NCBI RefSeq assembly: GCF_015207755.1
Contig: NZ_JADEWH010000007.1
Coordinates: 124,001 to 188,000, forward strand
Direction: 5' to 3'
Source of the DNA: Nodularia sp. LEGE 06071
GTDB taxonomy: Bacteria; Cyanobacteriota; Cyanobacteriia; Cyanobacteriales; Nostocaceae
DNA: 64,000 nt
The position numbers and the translations under genes are program-made. Below the pieces are notes generated by a model. That model did not search any database. It had not been told where the DNA came from and was given only the letters and a program-made list of their open reading frames with translations. Below are positions 44,846-54,989 of this stretch, one piece after another (the first letter of the stretch is position 1; every line of letters starts with the position of its first letter).

Positions 44846-47800
44846 GGTGTATCTCCTTTCATTTCATTCATGATAATGCGTAAATTAGCTAACCCATCAC
44901 AAATTTCTTGGTAACTAGATTCTACTTTTGCTCCATCAGATTGCTCTAACTCCGAAATACGACTTTTGGCTTCAAGAATCGAAGCATCCAAAAAATTATT
45001 AGTGTTATCGAGAAATTCTGAAGAATCAGTAATTATTTCTTGATAATCTTTGCTTAATTCTTGAAGTAATTTACCAATGTTATTTTCTGGTTTTTCTTGC
45101 TCATTTTGTACGCGGTTCATTGTGTCTCTATAAGGGTTAATTGCTGTACGCCTGAATTTATCTAACACAGTAGACATTCCTTCAAATCCTTTCTTAGCGC
45201 GAAATACGCCTGCATCTTGTGCTGCTTCCATTGCAGCTTTGAGGGTGTCAATAACATCCTTTTTCTTAACATCTTCTCCCAATTCGGATATTAGACACTG
45301 ATAGATATTTAACTGTCGTTCGTACTCTTCTAGAACAGCTTTCTCTAACAATTCATCGACTTGTTGACGCACCTTTTGCAACTCTGGAAACTTATCGCGG
45401 ACATCTTCAGGAATTTGCTGTTGAGGTTCCCAAGGTTTACGCACTTTTTCTAGAGGTTCAATAATTTGAATTGCATCAATAATTTGAAACGTTGAATTAC
45501 TACCTTTTGTACAAGCAATTCGACTTTTAACAATATCTAATAATGCTTCCCGGTTTCTCTTGAGACTAAAAGTATCAAACAGCTTTTTCCAACTAGATGC
45601 ACGAGTTGTATCATCGCTTTTATCTAAGTCGATAAACAAAGAATTAATCAAATTTTCGAGGGTATTAGTAGGATACCCTGCCATTGTGGCGCTAATCGCT
45701 AGTAATTCCACCGCAGCAGGTACGGGGTTCCAAGGTTCACCAGATTCGCGGGGATAAAGGCGAATTTTTTCGATGATGTACTGACTCCAACGTTCTAGAT
45801 ACTTTGCGTACATACGAAAATAGCGATCGCCATTTTCAAACTTCCAGTTACCAAATTTATTGTACTTTAATATACCTTGGATTACGTATACTGTTTCTGT
45901 AAATTCCTTATCATCATCTGGGTTAAGAGGCAGCGATACAATAATTCCAGAATAACGTGTTCTCTTAAGTTTCTTTGGGTTATGGAAAATGAGATTTTCT
46001 TGCTTAAGTAACTTCCCACCACTACCGATGAAACTACCCTTCAGCAGCATTTCCGTATCCCATTCGATTTTTTCGATAATAGCGGGGAAAAGTAACTGAC
46101 GAATATGTTGTGCAAGCGTATCTGAGAGTTGTCCTTGATTATTCCAACTGTTGAGTTCTTCCAGCCTTTCTTGTAGCGAAGTATCAATCTGATATTCCCC
46201 TGAAGGTTCTACAACCCTTGGCGGTACTCGACGATTTTCGGGTATAACCTGCGGAATTTCTTTCGGTTTAGTCTTGACATCAAGCAGAGGTAAGTTAAAC
46301 GCAGTATGAACTTCTGGAGACAAATTGCAAAGTTCATTACTATCATCCCACAAATCTAAAAATATCTCCCGACGCTTTGAATTTTGTGGGTCTTTAGTTT
46401 GAATATGTAACTTCACATCAGTACTCAATTTCATGTTACCAAAGTAGTTTCCTAAAGTAACTGAAGGAAAAGTTCCATTTTTAATATCATCAATAGAATT
46501 TTGTAGAGTGTGTTTTAAAACATCTCTGATTAAAATTCGGGGATTAAATTCACCTGGATTTACCCTACTAAACATCTGCGCTAAAGCTTTAGAATTGAAA
46601 GGATAAAGACCCATTCCCTGAACATGACCAAATCCTGTATGACAAGCTTGGGAATGTTGGCATTCGTTACAAGCACTTTCTATTTCATCTCTATTTTGAG
46701 AATTAGCCCAGTTTTCAATATCTTTTTCCTTTAAACGAACAGCATTGAGATATCTAGCAACAAATACTTGAATATCATCCTGAGTAATTAAAGATTTATC
46801 ACCAACTGTATCAATATTAAGATTGACGCTGAAGGTAACGCGCTGTTGCACTGTATCAATCAAATTTTTAAAATAACCTGTAGTACAAGCTAATGCTGTA
46901 CGTATAGCACATAATTGCTTATTTTCACCTTGCTGTGGTTTTGCTAAAACTGCTTCGAGGACTTCCCTATCAATACCTTGCAATTTAGCAAAATCTTCAA
47001 TTAAAAGCACTAATTCAATATTTTTTTCTGCTAATGTCTCTCGGACTTCACGCATTAATTGTTGCAAGTCTTCTCGACCGAAATTTAAAACTTGGGTAAT
47101 AGCAGGATCTAAGTTATCATTCAACCAAGTCACAGTTTGCTTTTGTATATCCTCATCCTTTATTAATAAACTATAAAATTCTCGTGCCTTTTCTCCAGCC
47201 TTTTGAAAATCTCGAAAATTAAGAGGTAAATCTTCAATAGAAAACTCACGGCGTTCATTAATATCTTCAACAGTATATTGATATCCCAATGTATGAATTA
47301 CTAAACGATGGATAATTTCTCCATCTCTTAATAAATGTTCTCGAAAAAAATTATCATATAGCAAAGCAGGTAAATTTTCGATTAAATATTCCTGCGTTTC
47401 CTCATCAGCAAGTTTAGCGCGTGTATGTTGTCCGTTAATACCAACTTGAAAAGCTAAATTGTTTAATAATTGTTCTCTTGCAGCCCTATCTGTGAAAGTG
47501 CGGCTCGATTGATTTAACCGTTTGCGGTACTCATCTAATTTATCTACCTCAAATTCTGCAATATTTAAAATCTTTTCAATAATATCTTTTAAATTTGTCC
47601 CAATTCTGGGAATGAGTAACACCTTCCGTTTATCCGTTGATTTTATATTAGCTTGCAACCAACGAATCAGGTGAGATTTTCCCGTACCTGATTCACCCAA
47701 AACGGGTACAAAAGCAAAATCTTTTTCAGCTAAAAAATCATGAAGAAACTGCGATTCATCGTATTCACTCTTCGATAATGCCTTAATAGAGTCTTGACGA

Positions 47801-47919
47801 TACATTGCAATAGGATGATGTGTAGCTAGAAACAAATGATTTGAAGTTTGGGTTGCTTCCACATTCATCACTTGACTAATCATATCCAGGTTCCAGCAGA
47901 CAAACTTTTCAAAAGTCAT
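44842..47919 (-). CDS. dpdH: DpdH-like P-loop ATPase
   Basis: The roughly 1,025-residue protein has an N-terminal AAA-like ATPase domain: Walker A VLGESGTGKSHLIRW (about 74-88) and Walker B IELVLLIEDFAKL, followed by RTALACTTGYFKN. A cysteine cluster CNECQHSQACHTGFGH suggests a zinc site. The C-terminal half is helical with coiled-coil stretches. Size, motifs and position fit DpdH. The start is taken at the ATG at 47919 (MTFEKFVCWN), which overlaps the dpdG stop as ATGA; the frame is open for six more codons upstream. It overlaps dpdI by four bases. Confidence 0.78.
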   Translation of the reverse strand: MTFEKFVCWNLDMISQVMNVEATQTSNHLFLATHHPIAMYRQDSIKALSKSEYDESQFLHDFLAEKDFAFVPVLGESGTGKSHLIRWLQANIKSTDKRKVLLIPRIGTNLKDIIEKILNIAEFEVDKLDEYRKRLNQSSRTFTDRAAREQLLNNLAFQVGINGQHTRAKLADEETQEYLIENLPALLYDNFFREHLLRDGEIIHRLVIHTLGYQYTVEDINERREFSIEDLPLNFRDFQKAGEKAREFYSLLIKDEDIQKQTVTWLNDNLDPAITQVLNFGREDLQQLMREVRETLAEKNIELVLLIEDFAKLQGIDREVLEAVLAKPQQGENKQLCAIRTALACTTGYFKNLIDTVQQRVTFSVNLNIDTVGDKSLITQDDIQVFVARYLNAVRLKEKDIENWANSQNRDEIESACNECQHSQACHTGFGHVQGMGLYPFNSKALAQMFSRVNPGEFNPRILIRDVLKHTLQNSIDDIKNGTFPSVTLGNYFGNMKLSTDVKLHIQTKDPQNSKRREIFLDLWDDSNELCNLSPEVHTAFNLPLLDVKTKPKEIPQVIPENRRVPPRVVEPSGEYQIDTSLQERLEELNSWNNQGQLSDTLAQHIRQLLFPAIIEKIEWDTEMLLKGSFIGSGGKLLKQENLIFHNPKKLKRTRYSGIIVSLPLNPDDDKEFTETVYVIQGILKYNKFGNWKFENGDRYFRMYAKYLERWSQYIIEKIRLYPRESGEPWNPVPAAVELLAISATMAGYPTNTLENLINSLFIDLDKSDDTTRASSWKKLFDTFSLKRNREALLDIVKSRIACTKGSNSTFQIIDAIQIIEPLEKVRKPWEPQQQIPEDVRDKFPELQKVRQQVDELLEKAVLEEYERQLNIYQCLISELGEDVKKKDVIDTLKAAMEAAQDAGVFRAKKGFEGMSTVLDKFRRTAINPYRDTMNRVQNEQEKPENNIGKLLQELSKDYQEIITDSSEFLDNTNNFLDASILEAKSRISELEQSDGAKVESSYQEICDGLANLRIIMNEMKGDTP

Positions 47920-48821
47920 GACTTTTCTCCTTTCCAAATAATGTGAGAAATTCGCCCATCATTGTCAACTTGGTTATTGGCTTTTGGTAAAATCATAAAG
48001 GCAGAATCAGATTGTCTCTCAAGCTGAATATCACCCTCATCGTGAAGTCGAAATAAGGCAAAAGCTGTACTTGTAGAAAGAAAATTAGTTTCACGTTTAC
48101 CAATTTGTGTTTCTACCTCCTCTCGAAACTTTCCGGTTTCAAATAAAGGACATTGTTTTGCTAATCTTTTAATAAAATCTTGGATGGTAATTTCTTGTTC
48201 TCCATTAAACAAATGGTTGAGATTTCGTTTAATATAAGCACTTGGGTCGGGAACTGTGACAGGTTTTCCTGCTAAAGTATGACCCCATGCAAAACCCAAG
48301 TAGCGCATCCAATCGTCCATTTGGACAAAGAGACGACTGCTTGACATTTTCAAAAAATCGCCTACTTTTTGTTCGCTAACCCGGTTTTCAACTTCTTCCC
48401 AAGTTCCAGGCGCATCATAAATATCCTGTGCTAAATACCAAGCGCAAACCCGACCAAAGTCCTCTTCATCTTCGTTATCAGATGCAAAAAATAGGTAAGT
48501 GAAAGTATCAGGTAATAGCTTGTCACCAATCTGAGGATTTATTGCGTCTTTTGGTAAAATTTGGTTAATTGCAACTTCTTTATCCTCTTCAATTAAAAGT
48601 TTGCATTTTATGCTTTCCCTAATAGCATCATTGAACATAGGATGGGAGGATTTTTTATCTTTCAATTTTTCTTCACTCGCTAAATGTTCAACTAATTTAT
48701 CAGGAGATAATATTCTTTCTAATACATCTCTCTTTTCTCTTTGTCCTTTAGCATGAAGTAAATATCTAAATATTCCCCGCATTCTACTGGGATGAGCTAA
48801 ACCTGTTTTTAAAACACTCAT
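47916..48821 (-). CDS. dpdG: DpdG-like protein
   Basis: The 301-residue product starts MSVLKTGLAHPSRMRGIFRYLLHAKGQREKRDVLERILSPDKL, which looks like a winged-helix-type start, and continues as a helical protein with WYLAQDIYDAPGTWEEVENRVSEQ and FVQMDDWMRYLGFAWGHTL. The C-terminal region (FALFRLHDEGDIQLERQSDSAFMIL) resembles another winged helix. It overlaps dpdF upstream and dpdH downstream by four bases each, so it is a tightly coupled operon member. The name is given from position and size; its role is not known. Confidence 0.68.
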   Translation of the reverse strand: MSVLKTGLAHPSRMRGIFRYLLHAKGQREKRDVLERILSPDKLVEHLASEEKLKDKKSSHPMFNDAIRESIKCKLLIEEDKEVAINQILPKDAINPQIGDKLLPDTFTYLFFASDNEDEEDFGRVCAWYLAQDIYDAPGTWEEVENRVSEQKVGDFLKMSSSRLFVQMDDWMRYLGFAWGHTLAGKPVTVPDPSAYIKRNLNHLFNGEQEITIQDFIKRLAKQCPLFETGKFREEVETQIGKRETNFLSTSTAFALFRLHDEGDIQLERQSDSAFMILPKANNQVDNDGRISHIIWKGEKS

Positions 48822-51352
48822 ATACTAATCTCCGTACAAAATACATCGAATTTAAAGTATCTGCCAGAAAAAACATTAATTAATCTTCTGTCCTCTCTGT
48901 TTGGGTCTGGTGTATTGATAGGAACTAAAATAATACGTGTCATTGTTGATGTACTGTAATTTGATAAATATTTTAATGGTATAGGTATTCCTGGAGCATG
49001 AAAAATTAAAGTAGGAATACGTGGCATGAGTAAAGGTTCGTAGCTATCAAATAGAAAAATAAACGAGTTATGTATTTTACTACTTTCTTTCAAAAAGTGA
49101 TTATATTCTGGAGAAACTACAATATTCTTCATTCCTTGTTCTATTAGCCACTTAAACAATTTTCGACCTCTTGAAAATTTATTTAATTGTTCCAGAGAAT
49201 CATAGAAAATAAGCAGAATTTTCTCGCCTGCAAACAACCTTTGGATTTCTTTCCCCTGAATAAAATTTGGTTTTTGCCATACAGGTCTGGAAGTAGGCAT
49301 TATTCCCGGAAAAGGTGTGATTCCATTTTTTCTACAAACAGGACAACCCCCACAGGCACGAGAAACTATCACAGAATTTCTGGTTTCTGGAGTTTGACGT
49401 GGGGGGATGCTATACCCTTCCGTGAATATCTCTGAAATACAACGTTTAGGTTTTAAAGCTTCTTTCATTAATTGCAGGTTTTTATGACTCCAGGTTTGGC
49501 GTTTCTGGCGCACTGTTTCCACTTCAGATTCCCAAGTTGATTTTTCTAAATGAAGCTGATTACAGATACGAATAATGCGAGAATTGCGGTACAAATCCCA
49601 AGCTGCTTGATAAGCTTCTTCTGGTTGTGATTCAAAGTTTTTCTTTTGGGGAGGCTCGACTGAATCAATTGCAATTAAATTGGCTTGATTCATCAGCGTT
49701 AAAGTGCGGATATTCCAAGCCCTATTTTGATTATTTATCTGATCAATATTTTTTTCTTGAAATGAACGAGGTGTTTCTACTGGTACGCGAAAACGTCCAT
49801 CACCTAGAGTTTCTTTTTTATAAAACATAGTTTGCCAACGTTGCAAACCCAATTCAATAGTTATTGCTGAGTTATCATTGAGGTCTTGGGCGAGTCCGAA
49901 GTCTTCAGTTGTATATAATGTTAGCGACATACAAGCTTTACCGTCTCTTCCTCCCCGTCCGACTTCCTGATAGAAACGGTCAATGGTTTCGGGAATACAA
50001 ACATGAATTACTGCCCTGACATCTGCTTGGTCTATACCTAATCCAAAGGCAGAAGTAGCCACAACTATATCAATCTTTCCTGACCGCCATTTTTCAATTA
50101 GTTGCTCTCGTTGCTCAGTAGTAGATTTACCTGTCATTCGGTCACATCGTTTAAACCCAGCACGAGTTAATTCTCGTTTCCAATCCTCGACATCTTTAAC
50201 TTGAGTCCCGTAAATAATTAACGGGCGAGGAAGATGATAAACTGCCTCAAGTAACCTTTGTTTTCTTACTTCTTTACTTTCACATCGCTTAAACCAATAA
50301 GCAGGCTCTGGTCGCAACTGTACCGCCGATATAACTTTTAAGTCCTTGTCAAATAATGTTTCAAGGGTGTCTAAACAAGATTCTGTTAATGTTGCTGTTA
50401 GTAATAAAGTTGTGAAGGAACTAAGACGCAATAAATCTCTTCGCAAACCAGGAATTTCTTGAAAGGCGGGGCGAAAATTATCTCCCCATTGCTCTACCAT
50501 GTGCGCTTCATCGATAATAAAGTACCGTAAAATCCCCCGATGGGCTGCTTCATACAGAGCAGGTGCCAGAGAATCCATTAAACTTTCAGGAGAGGTAAAA
50601 ATTATTCTTTGAGTTCCGGCGCGAATGCGATCGCGTATCCCTTCTCTTCTTTCTTTACCCTCTACAGAATCATCGCTATAATACGCTGTGGCATGGTGTA
50701 CGAAAGGTTTTAATGCCCGTTCTTGGTCAATAGCCAATGCTGTAGTCGGTACAACTACCACACTGACACCATTATTGTTTCTGGAGTTGAGCAATGCAGG
50801 TAGTTGAGCGCAAAGGCTTTTTCCCGCACCCGTAGGTAAGTTAATAATTAAAGTTGAATTATCAGGAGCAGTCAAAACTGCACGAATTGCTTCACGCTGT
50901 CCGATACTGCGATATGTGTCCAACTCCATTAATTTCAAAAACGGGTCGCCGGAAACTGGTTCATCATTCCGTCGAGGTTTTTCATTCCATAAAGGGGTAT
51001 CTGGGGGATATTGGTCAGCCAGGTCAAGCCATTCCGGTTGCCAAGGACGAGCGCTAATGAGATAGTGTTCTTGATCTTCGCGCAGCACGGTTATGCTAGC
51101 CTGCTCCCAAATACTGCGATTAGGAAAAGGAGGTTTGCGGGTTACTAAAAGAGTCGTTGCAGAACTTCCACCCTGTTTTTCATCTTCCCGCCGCAACACA
51201 TGACGCACTAGGCTAACAATATCCCCAGACTTAGGGGAGTTTTGCAGCGCATCCAACAAGCGCTGATGACAAACTTCTGAAACATGGCTTGTATCTTCAG
51301 GGATATCACCTGTTTTGAGAATTTCCCGAAGTTCTGAGAATGAGTCATTCAT
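48818..51352 (-). CDS. dpdF: DpdF-like RecQ-type helicase
   Basis: The 844-residue protein contains a RecQ-like SF2 core: SIGQREAIRAVL, Walker A LPTGAGKSLCAQLP (about 172-185), VVVPTTALAIDQE, DEAHMVEQWGDNFRP, TLLLTATLTESC, ATSAFGLGIDQADVRAVIH and QEVGRGGRDG. A cysteine cluster RACGGCPVCRKNG near residue 660 fits a zinc site, and an unusual C-terminal domain of about 150 residues follows. It is a member of the Dpd restriction set and overlaps dpdE and dpdG by four bases each. All helicase motifs are intact. Confidence 0.84.
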   Translation of the reverse strand: MNDSFSELREILKTGDIPEDTSHVSEVCHQRLLDALQNSPKSGDIVSLVRHVLRREDEKQGGSSATTLLVTRKPPFPNRSIWEQASITVLREDQEHYLISARPWQPEWLDLADQYPPDTPLWNEKPRRNDEPVSGDPFLKLMELDTYRSIGQREAIRAVLTAPDNSTLIINLPTGAGKSLCAQLPALLNSRNNNGVSVVVVPTTALAIDQERALKPFVHHATAYYSDDSVEGKERREGIRDRIRAGTQRIIFTSPESLMDSLAPALYEAAHRGILRYFIIDEAHMVEQWGDNFRPAFQEIPGLRRDLLRLSSFTTLLLTATLTESCLDTLETLFDKDLKVISAVQLRPEPAYWFKRCESKEVRKQRLLEAVYHLPRPLIIYGTQVKDVEDWKRELTRAGFKRCDRMTGKSTTEQREQLIEKWRSGKIDIVVATSAFGLGIDQADVRAVIHVCIPETIDRFYQEVGRGGRDGKACMSLTLYTTEDFGLAQDLNDNSAITIELGLQRWQTMFYKKETLGDGRFRVPVETPRSFQEKNIDQINNQNRAWNIRTLTLMNQANLIAIDSVEPPQKKNFESQPEEAYQAAWDLYRNSRIIRICNQLHLEKSTWESEVETVRQKRQTWSHKNLQLMKEALKPKRCISEIFTEGYSIPPRQTPETRNSVIVSRACGGCPVCRKNGITPFPGIMPTSRPVWQKPNFIQGKEIQRLFAGEKILLIFYDSLEQLNKFSRGRKLFKWLIEQGMKNIVVSPEYNHFLKESSKIHNSFIFLFDSYEPLLMPRIPTLIFHAPGIPIPLKYLSNYSTSTMTRIILVPINTPDPNREDRRLINVFSGRYFKFDVFCTEISI

Positions 51353-54045
51353 AAATCATCCTCCTCAGATTGAACTGGAGGTCGCCCAGAAACGATAATA
51401 AAACCAACAGAATCAAGACGAATGGAGGGATGACGAATTCCTTCGATAATTACTTGGCTTAATGCCGTTTCGTTATTGAGTTCTTGCTCCAGTAACGGAT
51501 GAGAAATTCGCTCTTGGTCAGTAAGTCGGTTGAAACGTAGACGCAATTGGTCTAGTCTCTTACCTAATTTTTGTTCAGCCCGGATGACGCTATTTTCACA
51601 CAATGTCATAAATTCAAGGCGCTGACTGAGTAACTCTAAAGACGTGCGACGTGCCTGATGGCAAAATTTTGGCCAATTGCTAGACTCAATAAAATTATCA
51701 AGAATAGATAAATGACTTTTGGCTAAGTTGTAATCTCGGTGTTTACCACCTTTGCCTTTATAAGGAAGTTGCAGGATATTTAATAATGTTTCATCTTCAA
51801 CAGCACACATTTGTTCATATCGGGCATCAATAAATACACTTTCTACAATGGGAGGGAATAACCCATCTACGCGTCTTTTCAAAATTTTAGATTTTGTACT
51901 TTTTTCTGTATATTTTGTTAAATCTGTTTCAATAATGTAATTAAATCGGAAACCATACCACTCTTCACCTTCCGCAGAATCCCAAGTTTCTGCAACTCTC
52001 CACATAGCAAAAGCTTTACCCCGGTCGTCCCAATGGATATAAGATGATAGTGCTTCTACAAATTTTTCTCCAATGCGGTAGAGTTTTACACCAGGTTGTT
52101 GATTGGCTAAACTGCGGTTAAAAGTCCCAAACTCTTCTAAAACCCTGGCAAAATTTCTGTTTAAATCATCTGCTGGGATTAATGTCTTTTCGGTAGGTTT
52201 ATAACGCTTTAGTGCCGATACATTAGGATTATTGATTGCCCTAAATCTCAACGCATCACAAATCCAATCTTCAGTTAATTGTTCAATTTCCTGATAACGA
52301 GCATCATAATCGTCTAAAGCTTTAAAATATTGGGTAGCGTTCTCATCGAGAGCATCTATTTCATCTAGGGCATTTTGTTCGCTAATTTTTACTTGTTCCT
52401 GCTCAATTTCTTTTTGAATTACTTCTATATTTTCTAATAACCCATTTGCACCAGATTTAAAGAAAATTTCAGCTAAGACTGGTAATTTTTCATCAACATA
52501 AAACTGGAGACTGGCAATAGATTGTTCAAAGATATTAAACCCTTCTTTTAATAAGCAATACCATGCATCGTGGAGACTATCGGGTAGGTCTACGCCAGCA
52601 AATACTGTTAACTCAACTTTCAATGGACGACCAATACGGTCTATCCTACCAATTCTTTGTTCTAGGCGATTTGGCGACCAAGGTAGGTCAAAATATATCA
52701 TGTAGTTGGTAAATTGTAGGTTACGACCTTCTTCGCCGGAGAAGTCGCAAACTAAAATGAAGCATTTTGAGTCTTTTTTAAACCGATTTAAGTTATTCTC
52801 AACTTGAGCGCGAGTTTGTCCAACTTGATGACTAACGACAGTTCCCTCACCAAAACAATCACTCAAGTAACGGACAATTTCGGTACAAGTTTGGACAAAA
52901 CTGGTAAATATAACAATTTTTGGCAGACTGTCTCCCGGTATGGGTCTTTTTATCCGTTGTTGAACCTCTGCAAGCAATTTAGTCCCGTTAAATTTCAAGG
53001 ATTGTAATTTTAAAGGTTCACAGAGTTGATAGAGTATAACTGTCTTGAGTAATTCCAGGCGATCGCCATCCTCTGAAGGTTGTTCTAGAATTTGCAGCAG
53101 GCTTTGCAAAATCTCTGCTTCCCCAGCAAATTGAGGAGTTTCAGTGAGGATACGAACACTATCAGCACCAAATTCTGGAATTAATTCCGCAGTGAATATA
53201 CCCTTCGGATACTCTTCTATAACCCCTTCGGGGAACGCAGTTGTCTGAATCGGGAAACCCTCTCGCAGCGCTGTTTCATTACTTAAACGTGCTTGAATTA
53301 CTTGTTTTAAAATACCCAGCCAAGTACCAGAAGCACGGAAGAACAAGAGAAAAATGTGGTAATATGGTTTGTCATCAGGAGCTACATCACGCCACTCCTC
53401 AATTAGTTCGTGGATGTCAGGCGATCGCTCATCTAAATCGTATTCGGTTCTAAGTGTAATATTACGGTCAAAAATCACATCTTCTACGGAAACGCGACGA
53501 TTGCGAAGCATCCGGCGATGAAGTCTGTAGGTATCGCTAATATGAGTCCGAATTTCCCTGACAATTTTAACTGTATCAGCAGCCTTTGCTTGTAATCTAT
53601 TTTCTAGCTTGTCTGCCAATTGAAGTAAATACTCATCTTGAGCAAACAAGTTACGGAGTTGTTTGAGATTAGTTTTCAGAACGAAAGGGTTTGCGCCTTC
53701 TTTAAATGACAGGAGAATTCTACCAATATCTTGACGTTTTACTACCCTGTCACGAAAACCTGCTAAGTCATCAAGTTGATAAGTTGTCGGGTCAAGCAGA
53801 TGCAGCATTGCTAGAAAATCTTGCTCGTGGTTGAGTACAGGAGTGGCAGATAATAAAAGTAAGCGATCGCTTTTATGGGCAAGATTTTTGCAAGTCTCAA
53901 AACGCTGGCGCAAGTCTGCATCGTTAGAGGTCGCCATTGCCGCAATGTGGTGGGCTTCATCTAAAATTAAGCAGCCGATATTCGCTTTCGGGTTAATTTT
54001 AGAGATATCTTCAATCCTTAGCAAGTAGCAGTAAGCACTGAACAA
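51349..54045 (-). pseudogene. dpdE: DpdE-like SNF2 helicase lacking its N-terminal ATP-binding part
   Basis: The frame starts at a TTG and already reaches motif II LILDEAHHIAAM at residues 27-38. Motif III LLLSATPVLN and the second RecA-like lobe are intact: IVIFTSFVQTCTEIV, CDFSGEEGRNLQFTNYMIYFDLPW, NRLEQRIGRIDRIGR. Walker A and motif Ia, normally 150 or more residues further upstream, are absent; DNA upstream instead holds the RHH paralogue gene (4 bp away). The rest (to 898 residues) looks undamaged and overlaps dpdF by four bases. Without a nucleotide-binding loop it cannot be a functional translocase, unless the missing part is supplied elsewhere. Confidence 0.85.
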
Positions 54046-54048
54046 GTT

Positions 54049-54279
54049 TTACTTAGTGTTTCCCATTCGTGAGCGTGCTATTTGACGTTGTTCTAGAAGC
54101 TCATTTAGTAGCTGATGTTGACTATCAGGGTGTTCCCAGTCTTCAATAAATCGTTTCAAAGCAACGTTGACCATATCTTGTATGCTTGGTGCAGCCTTCA
54201 TATATTGAGGATCAAGAGAAAACTTGATGTGCTGCAAGATTGCGTACATTTCATCTGGAACTCGTACTGGTTGTGCCAA
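54049..54279 (-). CDS. Small ribbon-helix-helix-like protein, paralogue 2
   Basis: The 76-residue protein reads MAQPVRVPDEMYAILQHIK, DPQYMKAAPSIQDMVNVALKRFIEDWEHP and LLEQRQIARSRMGNTK. It is a clear paralogue of the protein at 30671-30931 and shares its RHH-like arrangement. It sits directly before the truncated dpdE. As its paralogue does before the AddB-like gene, it heads the dpd helicase operon. The palindrome CTTGTATACAAG lies 53 bp upstream. The join between its stop and the dpdE remnant may be the point of a deletion or insertion that removed the dpdE 5' end. Confidence 0.75.
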   Translation of the reverse strand: MAQPVRVPDEMYAILQHIKFSLDPQYMKAAPSIQDMVNVALKRFIEDWEHPDSQHQLLNELLEQRQIARSRMGNTK

Positions 54280-54331
54280 GGTTTGTGACTCTAGTGAAAC
54301 TACTCTGCTAGTATTTTATTCAAAATCTAAT

Positions 54332-54343
54332 CTTGTATACAAG
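54332..54343. promoter_or_regulatory. Candidate operator CTTGTATACAAG
   Basis: A perfect 12-bp palindrome upstream of the RHH paralogue that leads the dpdE-J operon. It matches CTTGTATGCAAG at 31001-31012 at 11 of 12 positions, the latter upstream of the other paralogue. Confidence 0.52.
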
Positions 54344-54400
54344 TATTAATGAAGTCATGTTATTATTCTTTTCTAAGAGAATCGCTAAAAGTGTTATAAA

Positions 54401-54961
54401 TTAAGAGTTTTTAAGATTCCACAGAAACTCAGACGGAGGAACTGCTATTTTAGCAGTGTCAAATTGGATATCTGTCCAGGGAGAAGCATTTTGTACATTA
54501 GCAATTATTCTAGCCCAATCAAGATTATTTGCAATTTTGATAACCCGCTCTGGTTGGACGGAAATCTCATATAAAAGGAGATGAATATGTTTCATCTGCT
54601 GTAGTTGAAACAGAGGTGAATGATTATTTTCTAAATTTGTGTAATGGTTAATCCAAACTTCATGTATAAAGTTAATACCAGGAAATAAAAATAACAAATA
54701 TACTGCTACTACTCCCTGGTATTTGAAAGTACCCGCCTTTAATTGGATTTGCACTCTTTCGCCAAGTCTCCAACTTTCTCCAGGTTTCATTTTAAATAGA
54801 AACATTGGAGAATAATCAGTAGTAAGACGGTTACTTTCCGTCACAACTGGGATAAAATAATACTCAGATCCCTGCTCTTTTTTTGCCCAGTTCCAAACTG
54901 ATGTTCCAACTTCATTATTCAGCAGAAGTTCTATAAAATCTGTTGATTGTGATTCCTTCAT
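54401..54961 (-). CDS. Conserved hypothetical in defence island
   Basis: The 186-residue product begins MKESQSTDFIELLLNNEVGTSVWNWAKKEQGSEYYFIPVVTE and contains ESWRLGERVQIQLKAGTF. I do not recognise a named family. The pattern (acidic segment, then QIQLKAG) faintly recalls PD-(D/E)xK-like cores, but the spacing is not convincing. The ATG at 54961 is preferred over the in-frame TTG at 54970. It is divergent from the next gene with only 28 bp between the two starts, so their promoters overlap the neighbouring coding regions. Confidence 0.6.
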   Translation of the reverse strand: MKESQSTDFIELLLNNEVGTSVWNWAKKEQGSEYYFIPVVTESNRLTTDYSPMFLFKMKPGESWRLGERVQIQLKAGTFKYQGVVAVYLLFLFPGINFIHEVWINHYTNLENNHSPLFQLQQMKHIHLLLYEISVQPERVIKIANNLDWARIIANVQNASPWTDIQFDTAKIAVPPSEFLWNLKNS

Positions 54962-54989
54962 AACTCTCAATAGTTGAAATTTTTGAATT

